This document shows, one piece after another, positions 1 through 6,791 of a DNA stretch of 12,125 bases (the stretch's first letter is position 1; every line of letters begins with the position of its first letter). The position numbers and the translations under genes are program-made. This DNA is from Ktedonobacter sp. 13_1_20CM_4_53_11 (lineage in GTDB: Bacteria > Chloroflexota > Ktedonobacteria > Ktedonobacterales > Ktedonobacteraceae). The notes beneath the pieces are model-generated. The model did not search any database and was not told the DNA's origin. It saw nothing but the letters and a program-made list of their open reading frames with translations. The stretch is taken from positions 1 to 12,125 of the forward strand of contig MNIY01000020.1 of assembly GCA_001919995.1 (NCBI GenBank), in the 5' to 3' direction.

Positions 1-133
1 TCTGGCCCGAGGTGAAATCCAGGATGCGTTGTCCGTCCTCTGTTTCGAGCCATGCGCCAGAGGCACGCGCCACGATAAACGGGGCAAAACCACGCGCATA
101 ACGGATCAAAAAGCGTTGGCGTTCGTCGGGCAT
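1..133 (-). CDS. Class III aminotransferase, 2,2-dialkylglycine decarboxylase-like (N-terminal fragment, runs off window)
   Basis: Only the first 44 codons are inside the window; the gene continues past the left edge. The ATG at 133-131 is preceded on the minus strand by a purine-rich ribosome site (GGAAAGGAAAG). The visible peptide contains FLIRYARGFAPFIVARASGA and then a DGQRILDFTSGQ motif. This matches the N-terminus of PLP-dependent class III aminotransferases, and the LDFTSGQ wording is especially like 2,2-dialkylglycine decarboxylase (DGD). DGD decarboxylates dialkylglycines such as 2-aminoisobutyrate to a ketone and then transfers the amino group to pyruvate. The catalytic lysine and specificity residues lie outside the window, so another omega-aminotransferase (for example a 4-aminobutyrate type) cannot be excluded. 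It lies 96 nt downstream of the SHMT-like gene on the same strand, probably in one operon. Confidence 0.75.
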   Translation of the reverse strand, partial: MPDERQRFLIRYARGFAPFIVARASGAWLETEDGQRILDFTSGQ

Positions 134-229
134 CTTTCTTTCCTTTCCGGGCAAGTTGGCCTGATTGTTCCATTGAGGGCGGCTAACAGCCTGCTGCAGG
201 CAAATAAGTGGTCGGCAGTTGCGGCGGGC

Positions 230-1600
230 TTATGCGCTGATTGCCGGTGGAAGCCCATGATCGAAACAATAGTACAGCGTCTGGTAGTTTTGCCTGAATG
301 CGGCCACGTCCTGAGCCACCTCCGCCGGACTCTCCTGCTCAACGACGACGCGAGCAATGAAATCGGCAATCTGTTCCATTTCCGCTTCACGCATGCCCAG
401 CCGGGTTACTTCTATCGTCCCCATGCGCAGGCCTCCTGGTTGATCCCAATCTTCGACTCGGTCAGCCGGAATGAGATTCTTGTTGGTGATAATATTGGCC
501 TGAGCCAGTCGCTGCGCCACCGCCAACCCTCTGCCAAATGAGCGCACGTCGGCGATGACTTGCTGTGTGGTTGTGTAGCCCTTGTGTGCTCCAAGTAGGG
601 GAATGCCGCGCCGTGCCAGGGCAGCACCCAGAGCCTGGGCGTTGCGTATGATCTGCGCCATATAGACGTCACCGAAGGCGAGCATTTCGGCGGCTGAGAC
701 GGCGAGGGCGGCGACCCGGTTCACCTGATGGGTGGCTGCCAGCATGGGGAAAATCGCATGGGTGAGCCCAACCGTCAGGCCTGGATCGTCCCAGACGATG
801 ACGCCGCTCTGCGGCCCGCTAAAGGTTTTCCCTGCCGATCCCGTCAGGACTGCCGCTCCCTCTCGCAGTGGATCCTGGTACTGGTGGCCGGCGATGAGGC
901 CAAGCTGGTGAGCACCATCAAAGAAGATAGAGCCTCCCCATTCAGCGACAATCTCATACATGGCATGAACAGGAAATGGGAAGAGGGTCATGGAAGTTCC
1001 CAGCGTGATCACCCGTGGTCGAACCAGCGGGGCTACCTTACGGAAGAGGTCCAGGTCCACTTCGAGTTCAACCGGATCAAAGGGAATATCGACGATCTTG
1101 AGTCCTCGTATACCGGCAGGCCCATCGACGCGATTACTGGAGTGACCTCCGACGGGCTGAGGCACGCTCATGATCACGTCTCCCGGCTTGGTAAGGGCAG
1201 TATACACGGCCAGATTGCCGATCATGCTGGCCACCAGGCGATGGTCGGCATAACGTGCCTGGAAGACCTGTTTGAGCAGTTCGACGCACAATGCCTCGAC
1301 CTCATCGATGTGTTGTGTTCCGGCAAACCAGCGGTTCGCTGCGCCAATATGGCCCTCGGCAGCCCGAATCCCAATTTCAGAGGACAGCAGTGCCCTGACA
1401 GTTGGACTCGTCGGAGCCTCGGGTGCCAGCAGGTTCAGACAGCGTTTTCCCCTCCATTCCTCATTGCGTGCAACGGCAGCAAGAACAGCCACCTGTATAT
1501 CCTGAAGGGAATGACACGTGTCTAAAACGGCTCTTGCCTGGGCCAGGATTTCAGCATCATGAACTTCAAATTGGGTTACAGACTCCTTGGTCTTTGCCAT
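230..1600 (-). CDS. Serine hydroxymethyltransferase-like PLP enzyme (fold type I), possibly alpha-methylserine active
   Basis: A 456-residue protein with the SHMT layout. GTQHIDEVEAL (94-104) corresponds to the GCEYVDxVE region of GlyA. GGHSSN (151-156) corresponds to the GGHLTHG loop. FFDGAHQLGLIAG (226-238) carries the PLP-contacting Asp228 and His231. GSAGKTFSGPQSG (254-266) holds the presumed Schiff-base Lys258, where GlyA reads THKTLRGPRGG. GGLRMGTIEVTRLGM (389-403) carries the substrate-carboxylate Arg392. The deviations in the lysine loop and the extra N-terminal helix set it apart from housekeeping GlyA. Relatives with this wording include alpha-methylserine aldolases or hydroxymethyltransferases and other retro-aldol enzymes. 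The start is ATG 1600 with GAGGAG about 8 nt upstream. It precedes the DGD-like gene, which suggests a joint role in breaking down alpha,alpha-disubstituted amino acids (inference). SHMT-superfamily membership is confident; the substrate is not. Confidence 0.85.
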   Translation of the reverse strand: MAKTKESVTQFEVHDAEILAQARAVLDTCHSLQDIQVAVLAAVARNEEWRGKRCLNLLAPEAPTSPTVRALLSSEIGIRAAEGHIGAANRWFAGTQHIDEVEALCVELLKQVFQARYADHRLVASMIGNLAVYTALTKPGDVIMSVPQPVGGHSSNRVDGPAGIRGLKIVDIPFDPVELEVDLDLFRKVAPLVRPRVITLGTSMTLFPFPVHAMYEIVAEWGGSIFFDGAHQLGLIAGHQYQDPLREGAAVLTGSAGKTFSGPQSGVIVWDDPGLTVGLTHAIFPMLAATHQVNRVAALAVSAAEMLAFGDVYMAQIIRNAQALGAALARRGIPLLGAHKGYTTTQQVIADVRSFGRGLAVAQRLAQANIITNKNLIPADRVEDWDQPGGLRMGTIEVTRLGMREAEMEQIADFIARVVVEQESPAEVAQDVAAFRQNYQTLYYCFDHGLPPAISA

Positions 1601-1649
1601 GCTATCGTCTCCTCATAATCAGTCGGTCGGGGTAATCTCGCTCCGATCT

Positions 1650-1667
1650 GTGAACTCTTGTATTCAC
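1650..1667. promoter_or_regulatory. Candidate operator: GTGAA-N8-TTCAC inverted repeat
   Basis: Perfect 5-bp arms (1650-1654 and 1663-1667) lie 50-67 nt upstream of the SHMT-like start. On the minus strand a TATAGT -10-like hexamer (1671-1666) overlaps one arm, so a repressor bound here could block the operon promoter. No convincing -35 box is visible, and short arms of this length occur by chance. Confidence 0.25.
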
Positions 1668-1849
1668 TATACCATATAAACTGAGGCTCCTTGCCCGGCT
1701 CCATCAACTTCCCTGGCCTTTGCCCCTCTCGGTAGCCCTGGGCGATCTGACGCGTGAAGCACTGGCATTGAGGCTGTCGAAAGTAGCGACTGCTCTACAC
1801 TCCTGAAGGCCATCGGTTTGTGGTACCATGAGATGAGAGAGGAGGAGAT

Positions 1850-3127
1850 ATGACAGTAGAATCGCAGGAGATGGGGGCGGTGCAGAGACGAGAGTGGTTC
1901 ATCCACGACCGGTTTGGACTCTTCATTCACTGGGGCATCTATGCGCTGGCGGCTCGACATGGAGGCAATGGACTGGCGGAGTGGATTAAGAGCGGGGAGA
2001 AGATGAGTGATGCGCAGTACCAGCGGTATTTCGATCACTTTGACCCTGATCTCTATGATCCTGCCGCCTGGGCGCGCATGGCGAAACGAGCCGGGATGTG
2101 TTACGCGGTGATCACGACGAAGCACCATGATGGCTTTTGCCTCTGGGATTCGCAACTGACTGACTACAAAGCGACGCGCACGCCTGCTGGTCGGGATTTG
2201 CTGCGGCCCTGGGTAGAAGCTTTTCGCACCGAGGGGTTGAAGATCGGCTTTTATCATTCGTTGATTGATTGGCATCATCCTGAATTCCCTGTCGATGGTT
2301 TTCATCCTCAACGCGATGATCTGGCTTTTCGAGAGGCGAGCCAGCAGCGTGATATGCGCAAGTATGTGGAGTATCTCCACGGTCAGGTCCGCGAATTACT
2401 CACGGGCTACGGCCAGATTGATATCCTCTGGCTCGACTTTTCTTATCCATCAATGGATTGGGGCTGGTCGAAGGGCAAGGGTTCTCAAGACTGGCAGGGG
2501 CAGCGGCTTGTGGAAATGGTACGTGAACTGCAACCGGCTATCTTGCTCAACGACCGCGTGGGCGTTGACCCGGATTTTTATACACCTGAACAGCTCCAGC
2601 CTGCTCAGTGGGTGCAGGTTGATGGACGACGCGTCACGTGGGAGGCGTGCCATACTTTAAATGGAAGTTGGGGCTACGATCGCGATAACCTGGACTGGAA
2701 GTCGCCGGAATTGCTGGTCCGCATGCTGATTGATACGGTGTCTAAAGGCGGAAATCTCTTGCTCAATGTTGGGCCAACAGCAAGGGGGGAATTTGATGCC
2801 AGATCGCAGGCAATCCTGGACACCATTGGATGCTGGATGCGTTTACATTGTCGTGCTATCTATGGGGCGACTGCCAGCGACTGGAGTGCTCCTGCCGATT
2901 GCCGCTTCACTCAACGAGGCAATCGGTTGTACGTGCATATCTTTGCCTGGCCTATGCAGGCGCTCCACTTGCCAGGGCTTGCAGGTCGAGTGGAGTATGC
3001 CCAACTGCTTCATGATGGTTCTGAGATACATCTGCAGAGCAGTGGGCACGATGATTCACTCACGCTCACCCTACCTGTTCAGCGCCCTGATGTGCTCGTG
3101 CCTGTTCTGGAGTTATTTCTCGGGTAG
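1850..3127 (+). CDS. Alpha-L-fucosidase, glycoside hydrolase family 29
   Basis: A 425-residue protein that hydrolyses terminal alpha-L-fucosides with retention of configuration. The N-terminal (beta/alpha)8 barrel shows the family's landmarks: RFGLFIHWGIYAL (21-33), YAVITTKHHDGFCLWDS (85-101), GFYHSLIDWHHPEFP (133-147), and DILWLDFSYP (191-200), where Asp196 is the expected nucleophile. WEACHTLNGSWGY (264-276) contains Glu265 as candidate acid/base, and GGNLLLNVGPTARGE (300-314) closes the barrel. A short beta-sandwich C-terminal domain follows (about 345-425). There is no signal peptide, so it is predicted cytoplasmic and would act on imported fuco-oligosaccharides. ATG 1850 follows GGAGGAG at 1841-1847. 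It is a single gene, divergent from the SHMT-like operon across 249 nt, with an IS1-type element 134 nt downstream. Confidence 0.95.
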   Translation: MTVESQEMGAVQRREWFIHDRFGLFIHWGIYALAARHGGNGLAEWIKSGEKMSDAQYQRYFDHFDPDLYDPAAWARMAKRAGMCYAVITTKHHDGFCLWDSQLTDYKATRTPAGRDLLRPWVEAFRTEGLKIGFYHSLIDWHHPEFPVDGFHPQRDDLAFREASQQRDMRKYVEYLHGQVRELLTGYGQIDILWLDFSYPSMDWGWSKGKGSQDWQGQRLVEMVRELQPAILLNDRVGVDPDFYTPEQLQPAQWVQVDGRRVTWEACHTLNGSWGYDRDNLDWKSPELLVRMLIDTVSKGGNLLLNVGPTARGEFDARSQAILDTIGCWMRLHCRAIYGATASDWSAPADCRFTQRGNRLYVHIFAWPMQALHLPGLAGRVEYAQLLHDGSEIHLQSSGHDDSLTLTLPVQRPDVLVPVLELFLG

Positions 3128-3179
3128 GGCACATGGCCTCAAGGAAAATCTGCCTTTGTAACGGTTTCACAGCTCGATG

Positions 3180-3203
3180 ATGCTCGGCCTCGGAGAGGAG
3201 CAT
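3180..3203 (+). other. Imperfect hairpin downstream of the fucosidase gene
   Basis: ATGCT (3180-3184) pairs with AGCAT (3199-3203), and CCTC (3188-3191) pairs with GAGG (3195-3198) around a GGA loop, with a 3-nt bulge on the left side. It lies about 50 nt past the GH29 stop codon. No U-run follows, so it is at best a weak transcript-end structure. Confidence 0.2.
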
Positions 3204-3261
3204 GAAAATCGTGCAAGACAGGTATTCCCAGATTCCTCTAGTGATTTTCGCAGGAACCCCA

Positions 3262-3286
3262 GGTAGTGGTACAAAGAAGCAGGATA
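3262..3286 (+). repeat. Left inverted repeat of the IS1-type element
   Basis: Begins GGTAGTGG and ends AGGATA. It matches the reverse complement of 4057-4081 at 17 of 25 positions, with identical blocks at both edges (GGTAG at the outside, AGGATA at the inside). Confidence 0.75.
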
Positions 3287-3331
3287 TGGTAGACTCTGAA
3301 GATCAATCCTTCTCAAAAAGAGGAGTCTTCA

Positions 3332-3611
3332 ATGGTGACGATAACCCTTCACTGCTCTCACTGAAAGACGCGAAGCTCTGGTCCGCAATGGTCATGCCCC
3401 CAATGGCAAGCAGTTGTATCGCTGCCGTGCCTGTGGACGTCAGAGTCGCGAGAACCCGACCCCCCATGCCTATCCAGAAGCTCGCCGCCAGGAGATCTTG
3501 CATGCCTATCAAGAACGAAGCAGTCTCCGCGGCCTCACGCGCACGTTTGGCGTCTCTCGCACCACGGTGTCCAATTGGATCAAAAAAAAGGAACTCAGCT
3601 TCCTCCCTTAA
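3332..3611 (+). pseudogene. IS1-family InsA-like DNA-binding protein, frameshifted near the N-terminus
   Basis: From ATG 3332 the frame reads MVTITLHCSH and hits TGA at 3362. The sequence then continues in another frame as EALVRNGHAPNGKQLYRC, followed by RACGRQ and an HTH segment LTRTFGVSRTTVSNWI, ending at TAA 3609-3611. In IS1 InsA the N-terminus is a zinc finger with two Cys pairs. Here the first pair is cut in the middle (C-S-H-stop) while the second (YRCRAC) is intact. Restoring the frame needs a net gain of 2 nt (or loss of 1) near 3360-3365. No ATG exists in the downstream frame; TTG 3414 is the only plausible restart and would lose half the zinc finger. Ends in the frame used for -1 slippage into the second ORF. 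Confidence 0.7.
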
Positions 3612-4072
3612 GTACCACCCTGCTTGCCCCCGATCCAGAAGATGCCGCTTCCACCACGCTGGAACTGGATGAATTGTGGTCGTTTGTGCTCAAAAAAGCC
3701 AACGACTCCTGGATTTGGATGGCCCTCTGCCGCCAGACGCGTCATGTGGTGGCCTATGCCCTGGATGATCGGAGTAAAAAAACGTGTCAACGGTTGTGGG
3801 AGGCCATTCCAGAGGGGTATCGTCAGGGGCATTGTTTCACTGACTTCTGGGCGACATATGCGGCGGTGATCCCACAGGAGCAACATACAGCCGTGGGAAA
3901 AGAGATGGGAGAGACCGCCCATGTGGAGCGCTGGAATACTACGCTGCGGCAACGCCTCGCCCGTTTTGTGCGCATGACGTTGTCCTTTTCCAAGTCAGAA
4001 CTCATGCACGAGGCGTGCCTGCTTCTCTTTCTGCATCGATATAATTTAGACCGGGCTATCCTTCTCAAGTGA
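3575..4072 (+). CDS. IS1-family transposase catalytic part (InsB-like, made by -1 frameshift)
   Basis: The frame has no strong start or ribosome site of its own; the first possible codon is TTG 3575, inside the end of the first ORF. This is as expected for an IS1 InsAB' fusion produced by -1 slippage. DDE-type residues are visible: Asp32 in LELDELWSFV, Asp90 in HCFTDFWATY, and Glu118 in HVERWNTTLRQRLAR. The latter is followed by VRMTLSFSKS, a near copy of the IS1 InsB ending (RxLSFSKS). The stop at 4070-4072 lies inside the right inverted repeat. The catalytic part itself looks intact; only the upstream partner is damaged. It is used to cut and rejoin the element's ends. Confidence 0.85.
   Translation: MDQKKGTQLPPLSTTLLAPDPEDAASTTLELDELWSFVLKKANDSWIWMALCRQTRHVVAYALDDRSKKTCQRLWEAIPEGYRQGHCFTDFWATYAAVIPQEQHTAVGKEMGETAHVERWNTTLRQRLARFVRMTLSFSKSELMHEACLLLFLHRYNLDRAILLK
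3582..3590 (+). promoter_or_regulatory. Programmed -1 frameshift slippery run (A8G)
   Basis: Eight A residues followed by G. The first ORF is read ATC AAA AAA AAG and the second CAA AAA AAA GGA. Slipping back by one joins the two frames exactly, as in IS1, where an A6C run does this job. Confidence 0.7.
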
Positions 4073-4081
4073 GCCGCTACC
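4057..4081 (-). repeat. Right inverted repeat of the IS1-type element
   Basis: Reverse complement begins GGTAGCGGCTCA and ends AGGATA, pairing with 3262-3286. It overlaps the transposase stop codon. Confidence 0.75.
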
Positions 4082-4297
4082 AAAATAGGGAACGAGCAGG
4101 CGATGTATACGATAGTAGGGAGTGAGAAGCGTCTTTTACAGCAACAAAAAAGATTACAGAAGGTACATCGAACACGAAGATCCTGGCGAAAAATGGAGTG
4201 ATTGCCCGCTCTATGATAAATCATAGGCAAGGGGACAATATCCCAAGAGTCGCGCCTTAAGCAACTTTCAAAAAGCCCTGTCCTTTCGCTCTCATGA

Positions 4298-4326
4298 TTG
4301 ACAGGCATAAAAGCGCAACATACAAT
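4298..4326 (+). promoter_or_regulatory. Near-consensus sigma70 promoter (TTGACA-N17-TACAAT)
   Basis: A perfect -35 hexamer (4298-4303), an exact 17-nt spacer, and a -10 hexamer one base from consensus (TACAAT, 4321-4326). The predicted start near 4333 gives a leader of about 158 nt before the FAH-family gene at 4491. No other gene lies between, so this is the likely operon promoter. Confidence 0.7.
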
Positions 4327-4490
4327 GGATGAGAGGGACAAACTACGCCGGGCCTTAGCGAGTATTGAGGCCTATCTCTTGTAGCATGAGCCGTGTCAGG
4401 TCAAGCACATTGGTCTGCCCTCCAGATAGAGCACCTTGATGGCCTTGTGCATGAAAGAAACACTATCGGAAGGAAAAGGGAGCACCGCAT

Positions 4491-5492
4491 ATGAAACTGG
4501 GACGTATTCTTCGCGAATCCTTTGAAGGAGGTATCCCTCGCCTGGTCGTAGCTCAACCAGAACAGAACCGCGTCGTCGACCTGGTAACAGCTGAATATAA
4601 TCGCCTGCTGAGAGAAAGAGCCACGGCTGACGCCGCTCGCCGCCTCGCAAACGCGCTCTTTCCATCGAGCATGGCTGCTGCCATCGGGTCAGGCCCCCTG
4701 TTGCTGGCGGCCGCACAGAGGAGTGTCGCATCGCTCCAGGACGAAGGGGCGATTCTTCCGATGGAAGGCGTCACCTGGCTGGCCCCCATTGATCCACCCA
4801 TAATGCGCGACTGTCTGGTATTCGAGACGCACCTGCGCAACTCCTTCCTCAAGATACTCGGCAAGGTACCTGAGCAGTACTACGAGATGCCCCTGTACTA
4901 TAAGGGTAATCCTCTCACTCTCATCGGGAATGAGCAGGAATTGTGCTGGCCGGATTACACACGGCACATGGACTATGAATTAGAGCTGGGTTTCGTCATC
5001 GGGCGTGCGGGCAAAGACCTCACACCTGAACAGGCAAAAGCGCATCTGTTCGGCGTGACGATCTTCAACGACTTCAGCGCGCGTGACATGCAGGCGAACG
5101 AAATGCAGGGATTGTTAGGACCAGCGAAAGGCAAGGATTTCGCGACAGCACTCGGGCCCTGGATTACGACTGTTGACGAACTGGATGTGCATAAGCTGAT
5201 GATGATCGCGCGTGTGAACGGCGAAGAGTGGTCGCGGGGATCAAGCGCCACTATGATGTGGCAGATTGAAGAGATAATCGCCTATATCTCGAAAAGCGAA
5301 GAAGTACAGGCTGGCGAGTTGATTGGATCGGGAACAGTCGGCTTTGGCTGCGGCCTGGAACTCGGCAAGCAACTAAAACCGGGCGACGTGGTAGAACTTG
5401 AAGTTGAGGGTATAGGCGTGCTGCGCAACCGTGTAGGCACGCCCGTTCCGACCGGGTGGATGCCTCAAAAACGCACACCTGCGACAGCGTAG
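4491..5492 (+). CDS. Fumarylacetoacetate hydrolase (FAH) family protein
   Basis: A 333-residue protein with the FAH fold at residues 105-315. DYELELGFVIG (161-171) gives the paired metal ligands Glu163 and Glu165, and IFNDFSARDMQ (191-201) supplies Asp194 and the family's NDxSARD signature. KGKDFATALGPW (213-224) and GSGTVGFGCGLELG (279-292) are the usual substrate and glycine-rich loops. Members are Mg- or Mn-dependent and cleave C-C bonds in beta-diketo acids, or act as hydratases or decarboxylases on related enols; the exact substrate cannot be read here. A fumarylacetoacetase-type N-terminal region of about 100 residues precedes the domain. ATG 4491 has AAGGGAG 8 nt upstream. It is first in a two-gene operon with the MBL-fold gene 25 nt downstream. 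The neighbour suggests degradation of a lactone- or ester-containing metabolite (inference). Confidence 0.9.
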   Translation: MKLGRILRESFEGGIPRLVVAQPEQNRVVDLVTAEYNRLLRERATADAARRLANALFPSSMAAAIGSGPLLLAAAQRSVASLQDEGAILPMEGVTWLAPIDPPIMRDCLVFETHLRNSFLKILGKVPEQYYEMPLYYKGNPLTLIGNEQELCWPDYTRHMDYELELGFVIGRAGKDLTPEQAKAHLFGVTIFNDFSARDMQANEMQGLLGPAKGKDFATALGPWITTVDELDVHKLMMIARVNGEEWSRGSSATMMWQIEEIIAYISKSEEVQAGELIGSGTVGFGCGLELGKQLKPGDVVELEVEGIGVLRNRVGTPVPTGWMPQKRTPATA

Positions 5493-5517
5493 GGAGAGCA
5501 AAGAAAAGGAGAATCAC

Positions 5518-6468
5518 ATGCGCACCCGGCACTACACGAAAGGGCTGCACGATCTCGGCAACTCCGTTTATGCCTACTTGCAGCCGAATGGTTCCTGGGG
5601 CTGGAGTAACGCTGGCCTCATCACCGATGGCGAAGCATCGCTGCTCATCGATACCCTCTTCGATGTGAAGCTCACGCAGGAGATGCTGGATACGATGCGC
5701 CGATCGGTTTCTGCGGCATCACACATTGACATGGTGGTCAACACACACGCCAACGGGGATCATTGCTATGGCAATCAACTGGTATCCGATGCGCAGATTA
5801 TCGCTTCGAAGAAGACTGCAAACGAAATGGTCGAAGGCCTGCAGCCTGCGCAATTTGCTATGCTCCTCAAGCAGGCTCCGACGATGGGGCAGACTGGCGC
5901 GTTCGCAATCCACGCCTTCGGCCCTTTCCACTTCGAACATATCACGCTGACGCCACCCAGCAAAACCTTCGAGGGTGAAATGACGTTGAAGGTGGGGAAT
6001 AAGACGGTCCATCTCATCGAGGTTGGCCCGGCGCACACCCTTGGTGATACGCTGGCGCATATCCCTGACGACCGCGTTGTCTTCACGGGCGATATCCTCT
6101 TCATCGGCGGTCACCCCATTATGTGGGCCGGGCCGATGGGTAACTGGCTACGAGCCTGCGACCGCATCCTGGATATGGATGTGGAAACCATCGTTCCCGG
6201 CCATGGCCCGATCACCGATAAAAAGGGCGTGACCGAGGTCAAGGGCTACCTCGAATACATCTATGACGAGGCGCGCAAACGTTACGAGGCGGGTATGCTT
6301 GCATTCGAGGCGGCAAAGGATATACCACTGGATCGCTATGCCTCGTGGTCGGACGGCGAACGTATCGTCGTCAACGTAGCAATGATCTATCGCGAACTGA
6401 GTGGCGACCAGTCGCATCCCGATACGGTCAGCCTGTTCGCGCAGATGGCTCCACTGGCGGCACTGTGA
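5518..6468 (+). CDS. MBL-fold metallo-hydrolase with HxNxDH metal motif
   Basis: A 316-residue protein with the metallo-beta-lactamase fold. NTHANGDHCYGN (75-86) is the signature loop, but its second His is replaced: His77, Asn79, Asp81, His82. Further ligands are His173 (PAHTLGD), Asp192 (FTGDILF) and His229 (VPGHGP), so a binuclear site is largely kept with one altered ligand. The rest is typical of MBL hydrolases acting on esters, lactones or thioesters. No signal peptide is seen; predicted cytoplasmic. ATG 5518 follows AAGGAGAA. It is the second gene of the operon with the FAH-family gene. The IS1182-type remnant and its 28-bp repeat begin within about 30 nt of its stop codon, so the original downstream context is lost. 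The fold is certain; the substrate is unknown. Confidence 0.9.
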   Translation: MRTRHYTKGLHDLGNSVYAYLQPNGSWGWSNAGLITDGEASLLIDTLFDVKLTQEMLDTMRRSVSAASHIDMVVNTHANGDHCYGNQLVSDAQIIASKKTANEMVEGLQPAQFAMLLKQAPTMGQTGAFAIHAFGPFHFEHITLTPPSKTFEGEMTLKVGNKTVHLIEVGPAHTLGDTLAHIPDDRVVFTGDILFIGGHPIMWAGPMGNWLRACDRILDMDVETIVPGHGPITDKKGVTEVKGYLEYIYDEARKRYEAGMLAFEAAKDIPLDRYASWSDGERIVVNVAMIYRELSGDQSHPDTVSLFAQMAPLAAL

Positions 6469-6498
6469 AACATTAATGGTTAAAACTGTCTCTTTTGA

Positions 6499-6526
6499 GG
6501 ACGGACGTGCTGAGTAGCCAGTACAG
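6499..6526 (-). repeat. 28-bp repeat arm, copy A (solo)
   Basis: Ends ...GAGTAGCCAGTACAG on the plus strand. It matches the right arm of the palindrome at 11437-11464 at 23 of 28 positions. It abuts the transposase fragment exactly at 6526/6527, so the broken reading frame begins at the repeat's edge. Similarity to the palindrome core (AAAACTG against AAAACGA) continues a little further left, to about 6482. Confidence 0.7.
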
Positions 6527-6679
6527 GCCGCCGCCTGCATAGGTCTCTTGCACAAACTCACGCACAAAGGAGAGGTCAAGTGTCCGGTCGAGATGGCGAT
6601 AGAAGTGATCTTGCGGCACTAACTCTTCCAGTGAGACATTGGTGAGTGGAGCAAAGGAACGCTCTTTCTTTCCCATCAT
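6527..6679 (-). pseudogene. IS1182-type transposase, N-terminal remnant (51 codons)
   Basis: From ATG 6679 the minus strand reads MMGKKERSFAPLTNVSLEEL and continues through VPQDHFYRHLDRTLDLSFVREFVQ to ETYAGGG. This wording (S-L-E-E-L-V-P-x-D-H-x-Y-R, then D-L-S-F-V) is the typical start of IS1182-family transposases. The family normally continues with a GRPSxDPVxxFK block for about 400 more residues. Here it stops dead at the 28-bp repeat and the frame runs into unrelated sequence and a stop. GGAAAGG upstream of the ATG is a preserved ribosome site. The catalytic DDE part is not found elsewhere in the window, so the loss was a deletion or a replacement and not a simple insertion. Confidence 0.8.
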
Positions 6680-6763
6680 ATGCTTGGCCTTTCCGACTCA
6701 CTACACCGATTGGCAGATAGCATCTCATTCTTGGCTGTGTTTTACAATCGCTAGCTGTGCCAC

Positions 6764-6791
6764 CTGTGCTGGCTACTTGGTCCATCCGTTC
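6764..6791 (+). repeat. 28-bp repeat arm, copy B (solo)
   Basis: Begins CTGTGCTGGCTACTTGG and ends CATCCGTTC. It matches the 11437-11464 arm (reverse complemented) at 26 of 28 positions. It sits about 85 nt upstream of the transposase remnant's start codon, in inverted orientation to copy A, so the two copies bracket the remnant. Confidence 0.75.

Larger units (their letters stand above)
3262..4081 (+). mobile_element. IS1-family insertion sequence (820 bp), probably inactive
   Basis: The element is bounded by imperfect inverted repeats that both begin GGTAG when read inward. It holds two overlapping reading frames arranged like insA and insB of IS1, with an A8G slippery run at their overlap. 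Its length is close to classic IS1 (768 bp). I see no matching 8-9 bp target duplication: the left flank ends GGAACCCCA and the right flank begins AAAATAGGG. This suggests an old insertion, or that one flank was rearranged. The first frame carries a disabling lesion near its start, so this copy is unlikely to transpose by itself. Confidence 0.85.

Noticed and set aside
728..1525. Plus-strand open frame (265 codons)
   Set aside because: Antisense shadow of the SHMT-like gene, without ribosome site or family motifs.
1667..2380. Minus-strand open frame (237 codons) at the start of the fucosidase gene
   Set aside because: Shadow of the GH29 gene, with no motifs of its own.
4325..4384. Tiny frame MDERDKLRRALASIEAYLL
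   Set aside because: It vaguely resembles the N-terminus of cyclase-type ATPase proteins, but starts inside the -10 box, has no ribosome site and stops after 19 codons.
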